Below, piece by piece: positions 1 to 23,567 of a stretch of 64,000 bases of DNA. This DNA is from Limanda limanda. Its lineage: Eukaryota; Chordata; Actinopteri; Pleuronectiformes; Pleuronectidae. How positions within the stretch are numbered: position 1 is the stretch's first letter; each line of letters begins with the position of its first letter. The notes below the pieces were generated by a model. It did no database searches, had not been told where the DNA came from, and saw only the letters and a program-made list of their open reading frames with translations. The translations under genes were made by a program, and so were the position numbers. The DNA lies in contig NC_083637.1 of assembly GCF_963576545.1 (NCBI RefSeq), positions 24,079,507 to 24,143,506 of the forward strand. The letters are read 5' to 3'.

Positions 1-224
1 ATCGCACCTCTTATTCTTATTCATGTCACAACCCTTTTCAGACATCGTTCTGCAGATTGAGAAATCGCCACCTGCTTGTTGCCAAACGACACCGATGCTG
101 TTAGCTTACAATGGCTAGCATTAGCTCCAGAGAATGACGAGCTGTTTAAGCAAAGGATTCCTTTGATTGGGAGAAGTTTAGTTTAAAGTGAGGAAGACGA
201 GTCCCTGTTATCGGTTGTTCTCAC

Positions 225-288
225 CGTCGTGGATCAGAGCTGTTTTCCTCGATGCCTGTAAACTCTGAGTCCAGCTCTGCACAGCCAT
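225..288 (-). CDS. dpcd: DPCD, first coding exon (partial gene)
   Basis: DPCD (deleted in primary ciliary dyskinesia) is a small protein linked to motile cilia. Read on the minus strand from the ATG at 288-286, the exon encodes 21 residues plus one base, starting MAVQSW and ending KTALIHD. This matches my memory of the human N-terminus (MAV-x-x-W, KTALLQDG). It ends at a good donor (GTGAG, 224-220) in the phase expected for a following Gly codon. The rest of the gene would lie left of the window; I see no exon 2 in 1-220. It is head-to-head with POLL, as in human. The call rests on a short peptide, but start codon, length, phase and neighbour all agree. Confidence 0.85.
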
Positions 289-325
289 GTCTCCACTGAT
301 GTCTCTGCCGCACAGGACCACTTCC

Positions 326-339
326 GTAACCATAGCAAC
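326..339. promoter_or_regulatory. RFX X-box in the DPCD/POLL shared promoter
   Basis: GTAACCATAGCAAC fits the vertebrate RFX consensus GTNRCC-N(0-3)-RGYAAC at every position, with a 2-nt spacer. It lies 38 bp upstream of the DPCD start codon, a typical X-box distance for ciliary genes. RFX factors drive ciliary genes, so the site suits DPCD. Binding here is inferred. Confidence 0.75.
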
Positions 340-517
340 CCACGTCAACACGTAACCCAACAAGTACGATCATATATATATATAAACATCTGTATACATG
401 GATAATAACCCGCGTTTTTTCCTGAAGATTACCATCTATATATTGTAATTTCTAGACTTTCAAATGATTGATTTATAATAGCTAGAAATTATGAGCCGAA
501 CGAAATCAAGCATTGAC

Positions 518-526
518 CCGGAAGTG
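518..526 (+). promoter_or_regulatory. ETS/GABP-type site near the likely POLL start
   Basis: CCGGAAGTG is the classic ETS/GABP core often found at start sites of TATA-less housekeeping genes. It lies about 60 bp before a good splice donor, so it may mark POLL transcription initiation. Another CTTCCG element lies at 321-326 on the DPCD side. Confidence 0.5.
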
Positions 527-588
527 AACCATTTGAATTGATGTCCATCTGTCGTCGTGTCCGTTTGCATGGTTCCATCTGAGCAGGG
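527..588 (+). other. poll: Candidate non-coding first exon of POLL
   Basis: The first POLL coding exon has an upstream acceptor (CCACAG at 1760-1765) and 30 nt of 5'UTR, so a 5' non-coding exon must exist. The best donor downstream of the ETS site is GGG|GTAAGA at 588/589. The left edge is a guess, and transcript data would be needed to fix it. Confidence 0.4.
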
Positions 589-1765
589 GTAAGAGTCCAA
601 CTATCACATTGTTATGAGTTAAAGTTTCAAATATGGAAATGTATTCGGACCTGCTGGTATGAGTATAACATGGTATATATAAATATGTTGGCTGAAGAGA
701 ATAGCTGAAAGAGTCTAAAGCCTGTGTTGTTTACTGTTTCTGTTAGCATAAGCTAAATTTGGCTAGCTAGGAGCAGACAGAGCACAGTTTGATTTCTGCG
801 AGATCAGCTTCAGTGTATGGATCCGGATCAGCTGTCCTGTCACACAGCGCTGCTCCCTACAGACCCCACATGTTTCTTTTACTGGGAAAACATCTGTAAC
901 TGTATGTTCTGTGGGCTGCTCCATTCAGAGGAGCAGACAGAAACCAGTTTGCAGTTGTGTCATGTCACGAATTCCTTCTACTCAAGCACTGTAGGACGTC
1001 TTTGAGGTCTTTGTATTTTATTTGAGCTTTCCCATGTTGTACTATGTTGTACCATTGCCCTACAATCGTATGAATGTTGTGCTACATTAAATTTACATTT
1101 ACTATATAGTAGTCCTTACAATTTGATCTATGTCACTAGTTTATTATTACTACTAAATAATTCTGAGTGATCTTCTAATCAATAATTTTTGTATATATGA
1201 CTGGCATTAGTTATAATAAGTACAATTATACAATTTGAATATAAAACACTCACATTTTATACATTTGATTGATATTGATATTTCACTTTCCTGTTGTAGA
1301 TGAGTTTTGCAGTGATAAATCGCATATGGCGCAGATTGAACGCCTAAAGCAACTTTGATTTGCTTCTTTGTTTCTTTCTTTGTGAACATGTAATGTTCAA
1401 TATTGGATCATATGGAATGCTGGAGGTTCTGGGCTACAGCTGCATGATCACATAGGGGATTTTCACTCTTAAATTGTGAACTTTCAATAAGACTTTTGTG
1501 ATTAAAAGGTTAAGTAGGATTTTAGAATATGTCTTAAAGCGTAGTATCGTTACTGTCAAACTTTAATTTCTGCAGAATTCCAAATATGAAAAGGAAACAA
1601 ATAGAAGACAGTAATTGTTGTTCAAGCAGTCCTCCTGTGTGAGCTTGCTACACATTAGTATGTGAAGCATATTTGGTTCTACATACACAGCCAATGTTTC
1701 AGGTATGCGGGTTGGGTTTACTTTTCTGACTCACAATTACATCATTATTCTGCTTTGTGCCACAG
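589..1765 (+). other. Probable POLL intron 1
   Basis: AT-rich non-coding DNA between the candidate first exon and the first coding exon. Short open frames here (817-1005 plus, 1207-1389 minus) resemble no known protein. I see no recognisable repeat or RNA gene. Confidence 0.4.
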
Positions 1766-1795
1766 GCCCCTGGTGCCCCCCCTGTGATACACAAG

Positions 1796-1910
1796 ATGGA
1801 GGCTCGTCACGGGATCATGAAGGCTTTTCCCAGAGTTAAAAGGGCCAAAGTACTACAGGGAAAGGATGCACCACCACTGAAGAAGAAACCAGATGAATGT
1901 GATGCCTCAG
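1796..1910 (+). CDS. poll: POLL coding exon 1
   Basis: N-terminal 38 residues: a basic stretch ([13 protein letters not shown], then LKKKP) that probably contains the nuclear localisation signal. The exon begins at 1766 with 30 nt of 5'UTR and ends CAG|GTTGTT in phase 1. The acceptor is GTGCCACAG. Confidence 0.88.
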
Positions 1911-4900
1911 GTTGTTATTGTGTTTGCATATCTGTTTTATAAATAACGGAACAAATGGAATGTTGATGGATTTACTTCTAAATGTTATACTGCTAGAACA
2001 GTTAACACCAAAGTAGAAGCCAGGCAATGCAACACATGTGCTCACAGTAACCTGCTCCTCTCCTCTGCCACAGGAGACACTTTTAATGGAGTCACAGTGC
2101 ACATCCTCCCTGCTGGAATAGGAAGTGCCAGATGTCAGATTTTTCAAAGACAAGTTCAGCAGAATGGGGGACAGACAGAGAGTTCACTGTGTCCCGCTGT
2201 CACTCATGTTGTTGTAGATGACAACATGGACAGTGACAGGGCTCTGCGCCTCCTGAAAGTGGATTGTATGCCCTCTGGAGTCCAACTCGTGAAATGCACT
2301 TGGTTGAGCATGTGCATCAGTGAGAAACAACTCCTGGATGTAGCCAACTACAGTCTTCTTTTACCCAAGAGGTAAATCAGCCATTTGTTCTTTTGTTCTA
2401 GAATTTTTATGTTTATATATATCTGTGTCCTTTGATTTATCCAGTTTATGAGGTACACTTAAACTAGTCAAGAGACAAGACATAGAAAGTGAATATACAG
2501 TTGAAATCTACTGTGAATTAAATAATATTGTATCTCTTTATTCTTTATCATTTAGGGATCCTGAAACACAACATGAAAATATTAAAGAAGAGTTGCCGAT
2601 TGTCAAACCTGCAGAATTTGTTGAACCAATGTCTCATCAAACCAAGCAAGACGAGACTATTGACAAGGTAGGTTGCAAGTTCATAAGATGCTTTTCTGAT
2701 ATTCGTAAAATCTTTCTTCATAGCAGAGCCGCACTAGATTATTTCACCCTCTCCTGAATCCTTCTCTCACAAACTCTCTTGCAGCAACACAGAGTGACAC
2801 ACACTAAGATTGTCATTGGATGCATCTGTAAACTCTGACTGGGTTAAAACAACATCCTTTAGTTTCGACGAACTGAATTGTGGTTTATTTGCATATATAA
2901 CAGGGAAGTGAGATCCAAGCACAAGTGGTCTGAGGAGACACATTCAGCATGGCTTGTAATGCCAGGTGTGAACAGAAAGACTCAGAGGTGACCACTTTTG
3001 ATTGGATCTCTCAGGATGGGTTTTAATACCAGGTCCTAACAGGGCCTTATAGAGTTAACCAGTATTAATCAGTTGGTGAATAAGTAAGCACAAAACAACA
3101 AGCCTCTGCGAGTTTGATTGTTAACTCAGTTTTATTTAAATTCCTGCTATTAGAATGGACCAGAAACTAAAGATGAATTGCGAGCAGAAGAAGACGTCGT
3201 CTCTCATAGTGACCTGAAAGCGCTCATCACTGGCCAGCACCCCAAAGAGGAGATGCCTGGCCCCAGCCTCGACCCCGGTCCGGACTCTGCGGCTCAGATG
3301 GCGGCCTCAGGAAAGTGGGTCTGTGCCCAGTCCTCTCAATCCAAAAGTAATAACTACAACAAGCACATCACGGACAAACTAGAAGTGCTGGCCAAGGCCT
3401 ACACGCACCAGGGGGACAAGTGGAGGGCGCTGGGCTACTCCAAGGCTGTCAACGCACTGAAGAGTTACCACAAGCCTATTACATCCTATCAGGTACTGCA
3501 GTGCAGATGCTTTTATGATTATGTCGTTGGTGCTGTCAGTAATTTGTGTGGTTGTTAAATATACTGGAGCATGTACTTTTTGGTGCACAACAGTTATGTA
3601 CACTTTTTATTGCAAGGTGTTGGAATAATTTTTTTATATAAAAACTTTTTTCCCCACTTCTTTCAGGAGGCTTGTCAGATTACCGGAATCGGAAAAAAAA
3701 TGGCTGACAAAATCGATGAGATTATGGAGAGTGGACATCTGCGGAAGATTGATCACATTGGGGAGGCTGTGCCAGTACTGGAGCTTTTCACTAACATTTG
3801 GGGTGCGGGAGCTAAAACAGCACAACTGTGGTACCAAAAGGTAAGACATACAAGCTTGTGTATATATATATATATTTATTATAGGCATGTTTATGTAATG
3901 TGAGTGCTTGTACATATAAAGGTAAGTAAATTCACAAAAAAGTCTGTATTTTTACAGACATCACTAAATGATGTGTCAGATAACTGAAATGTTGTGTAGA
4001 TTAAAACTCTGGATCAAACCCTCTCTGATAAATTGGCTGACTCCATAACCATTGCATACAAAAAGTATTCAGATCCCTTCACTTTTCACATATAGATTAA
4101 AATGTTTCCCTCATCAGCTTAATGACACATTGAAAAACTAAATTTTAGAAATTGTATATTTGACAGTACTTGGGTTCTTGGGTATTACACAACAAGCTTT
4201 GTACACCCATTCCACTCCTGCTTGGTCTTGGTGGTGTGTTAATGGTCATTGCCCTGTTGTAAGAGGAACCTTTGACCCACTGTGAAGTCCAGAACATTCT
4301 GGACCAGTATTTCATTAAGGATATCTCTGTACTTTGCTCTGTTCAGATTTGTCCTCCTGTCACTGCTGCTGAAAAACACCCCCACAGCATGTTACTACCA
4401 CCACCGTGCTTTAATGGGGGACGGTGTTAGTCAGGTGATGAGCAATGGCGGGTTTACTCCAGAATTGAGACCTAATAGTTCAGTCTAGGTTTCATCAGAC
4501 CAGAGAATCTAGTTCATCACAGACCGAGGGTCATTTAGGTTCTTTCCCGTTTCTGAGGAGACGATTCAGCCAGTCTGTCGTAAAGCTGTAGCGATGTTTC
4601 TCCCATTTCCACACAGGATCTCTGGAGCTCATCCAGAATAACCATCAGGTTCTTTGTCACCGCTCTAACTGAGCTCGAGGAAGACTCCTGATTGTTCCAA
4701 TTATCTCCTCTATAATAACTCTAGAGCCCACCGTGGTTCTTGGGACCCTTCAATGCAACAGAAGTGCTTGTAGCTTTCCCCCACATCTGTGCTCCGACAC
4801 AGTGTCTGAGCTCTGCAGGTTGCTCCTTCGACCTCATGGCTTTTGCTCGAATATGAATTATCAGCTATGAGACCCTATGTTATCAACTGTGTCTGTGTCA

Positions 4901-6855
4901 TGTCCTTTCAACTGAATGTACCGTCGGTTTACTCCACTCTAGATAAAGAAGCGTCTCAAAGATCATAATAAGAAATATTTTCAACCATAAAAGGTCCCTG
5001 CTCAGTACTTACTTCATCACAGCTCTTTAAAATCCAAATGTAAGAAATTGTTCTCATAAAGGTTTGGTCCTATTAGGTGTTAAAAGCATGTCTGCTTATA
5101 TGGTAGTTATCAGGTTTTCTGAAGTCTCAAATATTAATATGAATACCAGCTTAAAAATTTAATTTGAGTAAAGTTTAGGTTTTTTTTGATTTGGAACTTC
5201 TTCAGCGGAAGCTTTTGTTATCTCGAAATACGTCTTACAAACAGATGACTATACAATAAGCTGGAAAGCGTGATATTTAGTAGATATGGTTTTGTTAAAT
5301 ACACCTTCAATTTATGAAGGTGTAATATTTAAGCTGGGCTACACATTTTCATTGTGATTTAATGATTGATTGAAACTTTGGAAAAAATAAGACCGGAAGC
5401 AAATGTCTAATGTATAATGTGGATTTTTTCAAATGTATAATTTGATTTGTTGTTATCAGGGATTTCGCACTTTGGAGGACATCAGCACAAAAGCCCACCT
5501 GACCAACACTCAGAAAATAGGACTCAAGCACTACGATGACTTTCTGGACCGTATGCCCCGAGAAGAAGCAGGAGCCATAGACAAAGTGGTAATGCATCTT
5601 CACTTGTCGCGAAACATACAACGTTTTGTGATGATGACTGAAATGTGTTTGATTTGATTTTCATCAAATTCAGTGTGTTTAGCCGTGTCCATAGAGATGA
5701 GATATCTCTGAAAAAGATTCCACCTTCAATCCACAGAAATTTGGAGGACTTAAAGTAGGAAAAACTTAGAAGCGGTTTTCCTTGACCGCTTGATGATGAG
5801 AAAACCAGACCATGTTCTCACAAAGTGAAGTGAGCTTCCCAAAGGGGAGAGGTAACTCTTAAACTTGCTGCATCTTAAGGTAGCCACATACCTGCTGGCT
5901 CTACAGCACTGAGCACAATGCTCGTTGTTTTTAGATAGTATTACTGGATTTTCTTTTTCCTTCAGCGCTGCCAGATTGAAAGCGCACGCGAGGCAGATGA
6001 CTAAAGCATGTGTCCTCCCTCAGCCTTGTCAAAATTATATGTGATGCTACCTCCCAGTATTTGGCTGGGACCAGGTAAAAACATTGCTGTTCGCCAGCGG
6101 GAGGGACTCCATAAAAAATAGAGAACATACAAATTAAACACTGGTTGTATGTTATTGATTCGAAGATTTCAAAAAGCTCCTTCAGTCTAGGTTACGTGAT
6201 GGGCTCTATTTTGTTTCTCTTTTTGGTATGTGCAGGTGAGGGATGCCACCCATGGTATAGACCCAGAACTGGTGTCGATGGCCTGTGGCTCCTACCGTCG
6301 AGGAAAAGCCACATGTGGAGATGTTGACGTTCTCATAACTCACCCCGATGGCAAGTCACACAAGGGCGTTTTCAGCAAAGTACTACAGAGCCTCCATGAC
6401 AGTGGTAAGCTCCATTCTTTTTTGGTGGAAGGGATTTTCTCTTATTTATAGGTTGGATTTCCTTCAGAGAAACTAAAACGTCCTTTCTCTCAGGGTTTTT
6501 GACAGACGACCTGGTGAGCCACGAGGAGAATGGAGAGCAGAAGAAATACATGGGTGTGTGCCGTTTGCCAGGACCTGGCCACCGCCATCGCAGGCTGGAC
6601 ATCATCGTCGTGCCCTACGGCGAGTTCGCCTGTGCGCTCATGTATTTCACCGGGTCGGCACACTTCAACCGCTCGATGAGAGCCATGGCAAAGACGAAAA
6701 ACATGAGCTTATGTGAGCACTCGCTGAACAACGCTGTGGTGCGTCAGGGAACCCAAAAGTTGTATGGCGGCACTCCGCTTCCTACACCGACAGAGAAGGA
6801 TGTTTTCAGTATTTTAGGCATACCGTACAGGGAGCCCAATGAAAGGGACTGGTGA
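1796..6855 (+). CDS. poll: DNA polymerase lambda (complete, 8 coding exons)
   Basis: Family-X DNA polymerase that fills gaps in base-excision repair and non-homologous end joining in the nucleus. Join 1796-1910, 2074-2371, 2556-2667, 3154-3492, 3667-3840, 5460-5588, 6236-6404, 6494-6855: 1698 nt, 565 aa (human about 575). Order: BRCT domain (about 40-138), variable Ser/Pro linker (to about 235), 8-kDa lyase domain with helix-hairpin-helix (about 240-325), then fingers, palm and thumb. The lysine in MADKI (K303) fits the human dRP-lyase K312. The catalytic aspartates are present: D418 and D420 in [11 protein letters not shown], and D481 in RRLDIIVVP. The [11 protein letters not shown] nucleotide-pocket segment (from Y496) and the C-terminal [10 protein letters not shown] are intact. 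The numbering runs nine below human throughout the catalytic part. The start is the first ATG after the acceptor; an earlier in-frame open stretch is 5'UTR. No breaks seen. Confidence 0.97.
2074..2371 (+). CDS. poll: POLL coding exon 2 (BRCT domain)
   Basis: Encodes residues 39-138. [15 protein letters not shown] and the later THVVVDDN and [11 protein letters not shown] segments are BRCT-like and close to human pol lambda. This domain binds Ku and XRCC4-ligase IV. Acceptor GCCACAG, donor AG|GTAAAT. Confidence 0.95.
2556..2667 (+). CDS. poll: POLL coding exon 3 (linker)
   Basis: Encodes residues 138-175, an acidic, low-complexity linker after the BRCT domain with no recognisable motif. Supported by phase (AG|G joins) and by clean splice sites (TTTAG|G and AAG|GTAGGT). 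Confidence 0.85.
2668..3153 (+). repeat. POLL intron with a possible old dispersed repeat
   Basis: The stretch from about 2790 to 3060 (AATGCCAGGTGTGAACAG, GGGTTTTAATACCAGGTC) resembles a degraded fish dispersed element I remember only loosely. Similar AATGCCAGGTG wording recurs just after CNNM2 exon 1 (about 31880). No coding content. Confidence 0.25.
3154..3492 (+). CDS. poll: POLL coding exon 4 (Pro/Ser linker and start of lyase domain)
   Basis: Encodes residues 176-288. The first half is a Pro/Ser-rich linker; the second half ([37 protein letters not shown]) begins the 8-kDa domain that grips the 5' phosphate of the gap. In-phase splice sites TATTAG and CAG|GTACTG. Confidence 0.95.
3667..3840 (+). 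CDS. poll: POLL coding exon 5 (helix-hairpin-helix, dRP lyase)
   Basis: Encodes residues 289-346. [12 protein letters not shown] is the helix-hairpin-helix with the presumed Schiff-base lysine K303. [14 protein letters not shown] is the second helix-hairpin-helix-like element contacting the primer strand. Confidence 0.96.
4057..5012 (-). mobile_element. Degraded Tc1/mariner-like transposon remnant
   Basis: Lies in the POLL intron between 3841 and 5459. It carries the typical fish Tc1-like phrasing: AAGTATTCAGATCCCTTCAC at the left end, CCCACAGCATG, the stretch for 'LWSDE'-type transposase text (TTTCATCAGACCAGAGAATC) and CCTTCGACCTCATGGCTTTTG near the right end. The transposase would read on the minus strand, but it is broken by many stops and indels and has no intact frame. 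The right end keeps only a weak mirror of the left terminal repeat (about 4989-5011). The length of about 0.95 kb suggests an internally deleted relic. Confidence 0.75.
5460..5588 (+). CDS. poll: POLL coding exon 6 (fingers)
   Basis: Encodes residues 347-389 ([26 protein letters not shown]), the fingers/palm junction of family-X polymerases. Donor GTG|GTAATG, acceptor TTATCAG. Confidence 0.95.
5589..6235 (+). other. POLL intron between coding exons 6 and 7
   Basis: 647 nt of non-coding DNA with ordinary splice sites. I see no repeat, RNA gene or coding remnant in it. Confidence 0.5.
6236..6404 (+). CDS. poll: POLL coding exon 7 (palm, catalytic Asp pair)
   Basis: Encodes residues 390-446. 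[19 protein letters not shown] is the nucleotidyltransferase signature (G-S ... D-x-D). The two aspartates D418 and D420 bind the catalytic metals. Confidence 0.97.
6494..6855 (+). CDS. poll: POLL terminal coding exon (palm and thumb)
   Basis: Encodes residues 446-565 and the stop TGA at 6853. It contains the third catalytic Asp (D481), the YF nucleotide-pocket pair (496-497) and the conserved C-terminus. The intron before it is only 89 nt. Confidence 0.97.
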
Positions 6856-7561
6856 TCATTTGTCAATCACAATGCCATGTTGGATTTTAGAGAAAAATAA
6901 TCATGAATCAATGAGAAAGCTCAATCATGCTCAACCAATTTTTAAGGATTTTTTTGCTGCTCCACAGATTAAATTAGAGCCCTGTTTGCCTTGAATGGCA
7001 ATTTTACTCACTATTATTCATCTTTACTATAAAAAGGTTCAAGCTCTAAAACATATTTACTGACTAAACTGCATCTCTCAGGTTGTATATGCCAAGGTTT
7101 CTGTCATGTCCTGTCACAACACTACTGTGAGTCCAATATATAAGTGAAGGGAAATTTGTTGAGGATTCCATAGCCTTTAAAAGTATTTTTTTTTATTATA
7201 GGATGTATATAGTTAGTTAGTAAATGAGTTAATAAGTAAATTAAGTAAGAATTTTTTTGGTGGGGGTGGCGTTTAGCCCACCTAGCAGGTTGAAATCAAT
7301 ATCACTTGTGAATTCCCACTTTCAAACTAAGTAAAACAAATTAATCGATAAGTCCTGCATCCTCCACCATAATCCTGCTGAACAACAAAGCACCAAGCAA
7401 GCAGGAGCGAAAGCAACCTCCTTGGCCGAGATCGCCATCAGTAGGTACAACTAGAGCAAAGTGGAATAATATGTGGTTTTACAAGTTGAGTGAACTGGCT
7501 CCATAACAACATTTTAACAAGTGATTGACGGTGTATTTTTATTCTGAGCGGTGATAATAAA
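6856..7561 (+). other. poll: POLL 3'UTR and candidate poly(A) signals
   Basis: AT-rich DNA after the POLL stop. Two candidate poly(A) signals: ATTAAA at 6968-6973, followed by T/G-rich sequence, and AATAAA at 7556-7561, followed by TGTGCC and a T-rich run. Which is used cannot be decided from sequence. Confidence 0.45.
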
Positions 7562-8161
7562 ACGTACTGAAAGGGAACAGTGGATCTCCCTGTGCCTTCC
7601 TTTTCTTTTTTTTACATCACTTACATCTTTACAAACTGCAGTCTGAATTCAAAAGACAGTTCAGTTTGAATTTAAACATCCGATCACGAGGATGGAGCTG
7701 GCAGCGTTTTAAACTTTAAAGAAGAGCAAACCAGGAAGTTAACAGGGCTTCGCACTTAAAGACGCACCGACCCCTGATTGGTCAGCCTGTCCCCAATAGG
7801 GTCCCAGTCCACAAAACCAGTAAAGGGTCCACGCAGCAGCAGCACGCCCGTCACGTTCCGCACATGGATCGGGTGGAGGTGACCACGCCACACCCTGCCT
7901 ACAGACGGAGTCAGGGAGGCTGTACTCCCGGGGGGTGGGGTGGGGGGGAGCGGCTTGTGTAACAGCTGTACGAACCAGTGGCACCGACACAGCAAACCAG
8001 TTGCGCCAGCACCGTGCTGGTAATGTCTCTCACGCAGAGGAGGCGGCGCACGCAGCGGCCTCTCAGCGCCACGGGCACCGGCCACTAGCGGGGGGGGGAT
8101 TACGCGGAGGCAGATCGTGCACCACAGCGGTTCCATGCCCGTGTAGCCACTCGCCGGAGGA
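7562..8161 (+). promoter_or_regulatory. wbp1l: WBP1L promoter region, CpG-rich
   Basis: From about 7740 the DNA turns GC- and CpG-rich until about 8480, spanning the first WBP1L exon: a CpG-island promoter. It holds a guanine-run block at 7930-7948 and an ETS-like CAGGAAGTT near 7731. A four-codon upstream reading frame (ATG CCC GTG TAG, 8135-8146) lies 15 nt before the main start. No TATA box stands out. Confidence 0.55.
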
Positions 8162-20397
<12,236 letters not shown>

Positions 20398-23275
20398 AAC
20401 ACAGCTGGCACGGTGTGGTCATAGAGGGAAGGAGAGCACTTAGGACAGGATATAGAGGCACGTGCTTTTGTATTTAAGTGTATTGTGTCTAAATGCTTTC
20501 TCAGTGAGTATTTCTATGAATGTGTGCATCTTAGATAAAACGGGTGTGGAGGAAGTGGAATCTCAACTGAAGCGAGTGAGATCCAAAGGTTCCTTACTGG
20601 AACAGTGGCCTTAACCTGTGTATGTTGGGTTAGTTGGGCCGTAAAAGCCCTCTAACAGCCTGTGGCAATTGAGACTTCTCACACTGCTCACAAACACACA
20701 CAGTCTGTCAGATGTCCGTCTCATACAATGGAGTCTACTGACAGTCAAAGACTTGATAGCCGAAGCTGTGATGTCAGAACAGGACGTTCACTGCCTAGGA
20801 TGAACTGAGCTCCTCCTCAATGGGTGCTTGTAACAAATCTGCAAAGCCGCTCTTTCCGTTATAATAAAAAGACAAAAAACACACCCAGCAGGAACATTTT
20901 GAACGAGTGGAATGTGGAAGTACCACAGTGTGTGTTTTTTATGCAATCTGATACTGTACAGGGACACCTGAACAAGACTGCGTGGGACGTCCTGTTAGAC
21001 ACATGCTTCTCAAGTGCTTTTTCAGCGATTTAAAAACCGCTTTGCCTTGTTCCCATTTTGTTGTTCCTTATCTTCCCTGCTAGCGATAGTGTAAGTGCAT
21101 TAACAGATCTTTATGTGAGCAGTTCCTATTTTGCACAAAATGTATTTAGCTATATAAATGGAAAAAAAAGTCAAGACAACTATTTTTTTCCTAAACTAAA
21201 AGTCTTAAAGGACCGATATGAAAGTTTTGCGTTTGGCTACATCTCCAACATTAGCATTAACAGCTGTCTTCTTAGCAGGCTTGAAGAAATATTTTAGGTT
21301 CAGACTTTATTCCTTTACTCGCAGCGAAAAGTGGAAATCAGAGTGAATGTTAACTCTTGTTTGGCCTCTATTTCTGTCACTTGTCACTTCATCATCTGTT
21401 GGCGAGTCACTGTAGCGTCCAGGCTGCCCTGAAAAGGTAGTGCTGCTCAGAGGGCATTGTACGGCCTTTTTTTTTTTCTTCTTGTAAATGCAACAATTCA
21501 TAAACCACCACCAAACCAGTGCAGAAAAACGTACATTTAGCACCTTTAGATTTTAGTTAGTTTCTTAGGGTTTCGTTGCAACATCTTTAAGAAGTTGACT
21601 TCTGTAAATTGTTTGTATACAATCATTTTAAAACTTGATTTGATGAATGTTTGTAGAATGTGCCTACCCCAAAACATGCAGAATGTTGAACGATTAGCCT
21701 CACTGAAAGTGAGTGTCAGCAATCAGGTACTAAAACCAAGGAAAGAATGTTACGCTTCAGAGATTACAACTGAGATGGGCAACATCAGACCTCAAACTTT
21801 TGTGTCAGTCACTTCAATAGATTACCACCTTCACCAGCTACACAGTATAAAAACAAAGATTCACACTCTTAATGTTTCATATCAGCTCAATCTCTACCAT
21901 TCTCTACTCGTAGTATCCATTGATTGAACACATGTTATAGTTTCCAGTTAAAGGATTTTACCCACAAGTGATTCTGTAAGTCTTTTTTTGTTGTATAGGA
22001 CAGGAAATTCCTCATTTAAATTGTCCACAAAACGTGCATTCAACCACACGTGGTAAAATACACATTTTCTTTCAACAGCTGCAGTCAGGTGTGTGGGGAA
22101 AGAACCTCTGTGAGGCAAGAGAACAGATAGAAAATGTATGTAGTTTAGATAAATTCATAAAGAAATGATTAAAACAAACACCATTTAAGATAATACATCA
22201 CCGTATGAGTGCCAAAATTTGATTGAAACACAATGTGGTTAACAAGCAATATGTGTTATTCTTCATGGTGGATATAAAAAGATCATTTAGAAAAAGCATA
22301 AAAATAATAGAAGTTGATTATAATGAAAGCATCTTCACTGGAAAACCAGTTAGTTGAATGTTTAAAGTCAAACCTCCAAATATCACAAGATAATAGTTTT
22401 TCATCGATACACAAAATGTTGATTGATGACAAATGTGCACATGAAACATGAATTGCCCACAGAGGAGAAAGTGGACGTGATGTGTGAATCTTTCACAAAG
22501 TAACTTTTTGTTTGCCCACTGTGAAATGAATTGGATCTGGTGATTCTAAATGCTGTTGAGCTGTAGCAATGTCGTTTTCAAGACTCTCCGATATTGTGAT
22601 GTCTGCTTAGCACAAATGTGTAGGTCTCTCACATTTATACTAAATATACCATGAAACAATCAAACGCAAGGTGTCTCCCAAAAGCTCTGGGCACAAGATA
22701 AGAAAACTAATATAACTTTCTGTAATAATAATGAGATGACTGAATTTTACTCATCTAAGCCTGAACACACTTTAAAGTGCTTTATACGCTTTTTGTGACC
22801 TAGAAAATGCAATTGTGGTACATGTAGTACAAAGATGAGCTATTTTCATATCGGCTGAATCCTTTAAAAGATATTCTAACTGTATAAAAATGTCAAAACC
22901 ACTTTATATTTGCAAATTGAGGACAATATTCTGTAACATGTTTGTGAACCAAAATAGTTGCTGTCGTCATTTTTATGGAATCAGTAGCTTTATTGTTATG
23001 GACAGATTTTCTTATGTCATTGTGGGTATTATTATTGTTATTAATATTTTTCTTCTGTTGAGAAAAGATGTGTGAAGGGTTCATGTAACTAACAATACAC
23101 TAGACAAGTCTTTGATAACAAGATCAGGGGCATCTCGCCAAAGACACTTTTTCTTTCTTTACCAGTGTGTAAGGTGGTTTTGCACATATTATTTGAATGT
23201 TCTGATCATAAGCCATTAATTACAAGTACCAAGATGGATGTATGTTTAATAAACATACTCTTTTAAATTCAAGCT
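20398..23275 (+). other. wbp1l: WBP1L 3'UTR
   Basis: About 2.9 kb of AT-rich sequence between the stop codon and a strong AATAAA at 23248-23253. Human WBP1L also has a multi-kilobase 3'UTR. Open frames inside (20824-21033, 21595-21927) are unlike any protein I know. Regulation through microRNA sites is plausible but not shown here. Confidence 0.65.
23248..23253 (+). terminator. wbp1l: Poly(A) signal of WBP1L
   Basis: AATAAA followed about 25 nt later by GT-rich TTGTGTGTTTGTGG, the usual arrangement of signal, cleavage site and downstream element. Confidence 0.7.
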
Positions 23276-23344
23276 GGCAGTTGTGTGTTTGTGGCTCTTT
23301 CATCAGACATTTCAAACATTACAGAGTTGGGTTATGGTTTGTCT

Positions 23345-23560
23345 AGTCAGGTCCAAGTCAATTTATATATAAAGCACGTTTAAAAATGACATGGCTAAAA
23401 CAGGGGAGATGTAATATAAGAAAGAACAAGCAGCCAAGAAGACAACTATACGACATTGGATGAATCAATTAAAAGCATACCACATAAAATACTAAAAAGC
23501 CAGAGTAGGCAAATTAAAAAATAAACTATTTACAAATCTGAAAATAAAACGGATAAGAAG
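23345..23560. repeat. Fragment of a common fish repeat
   Basis: CAAGTCAATTTATATATAAAGCACG resembles a widespread teleost repeat phrase (CAATTTATTTATA-AGCAC). A weaker relative is seen at 47675-47770. Class not assigned. Confidence 0.4.
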
Positions 23561-23567
23561 TCCTTCA

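Noticed and set aside
1757..1795. Upstream extension of POLL coding exon 1
   Set aside because: The frame crosses the splice acceptor at 1765, has no ATG before 1796, and the residues it would add are not polymerase-like.
4282..4488. 68-codon plus frame in POLL intron
   Set aside because: Lies inside the Tc1-like relic, on the strand opposite to its transposase, and has no meaning as a protein.
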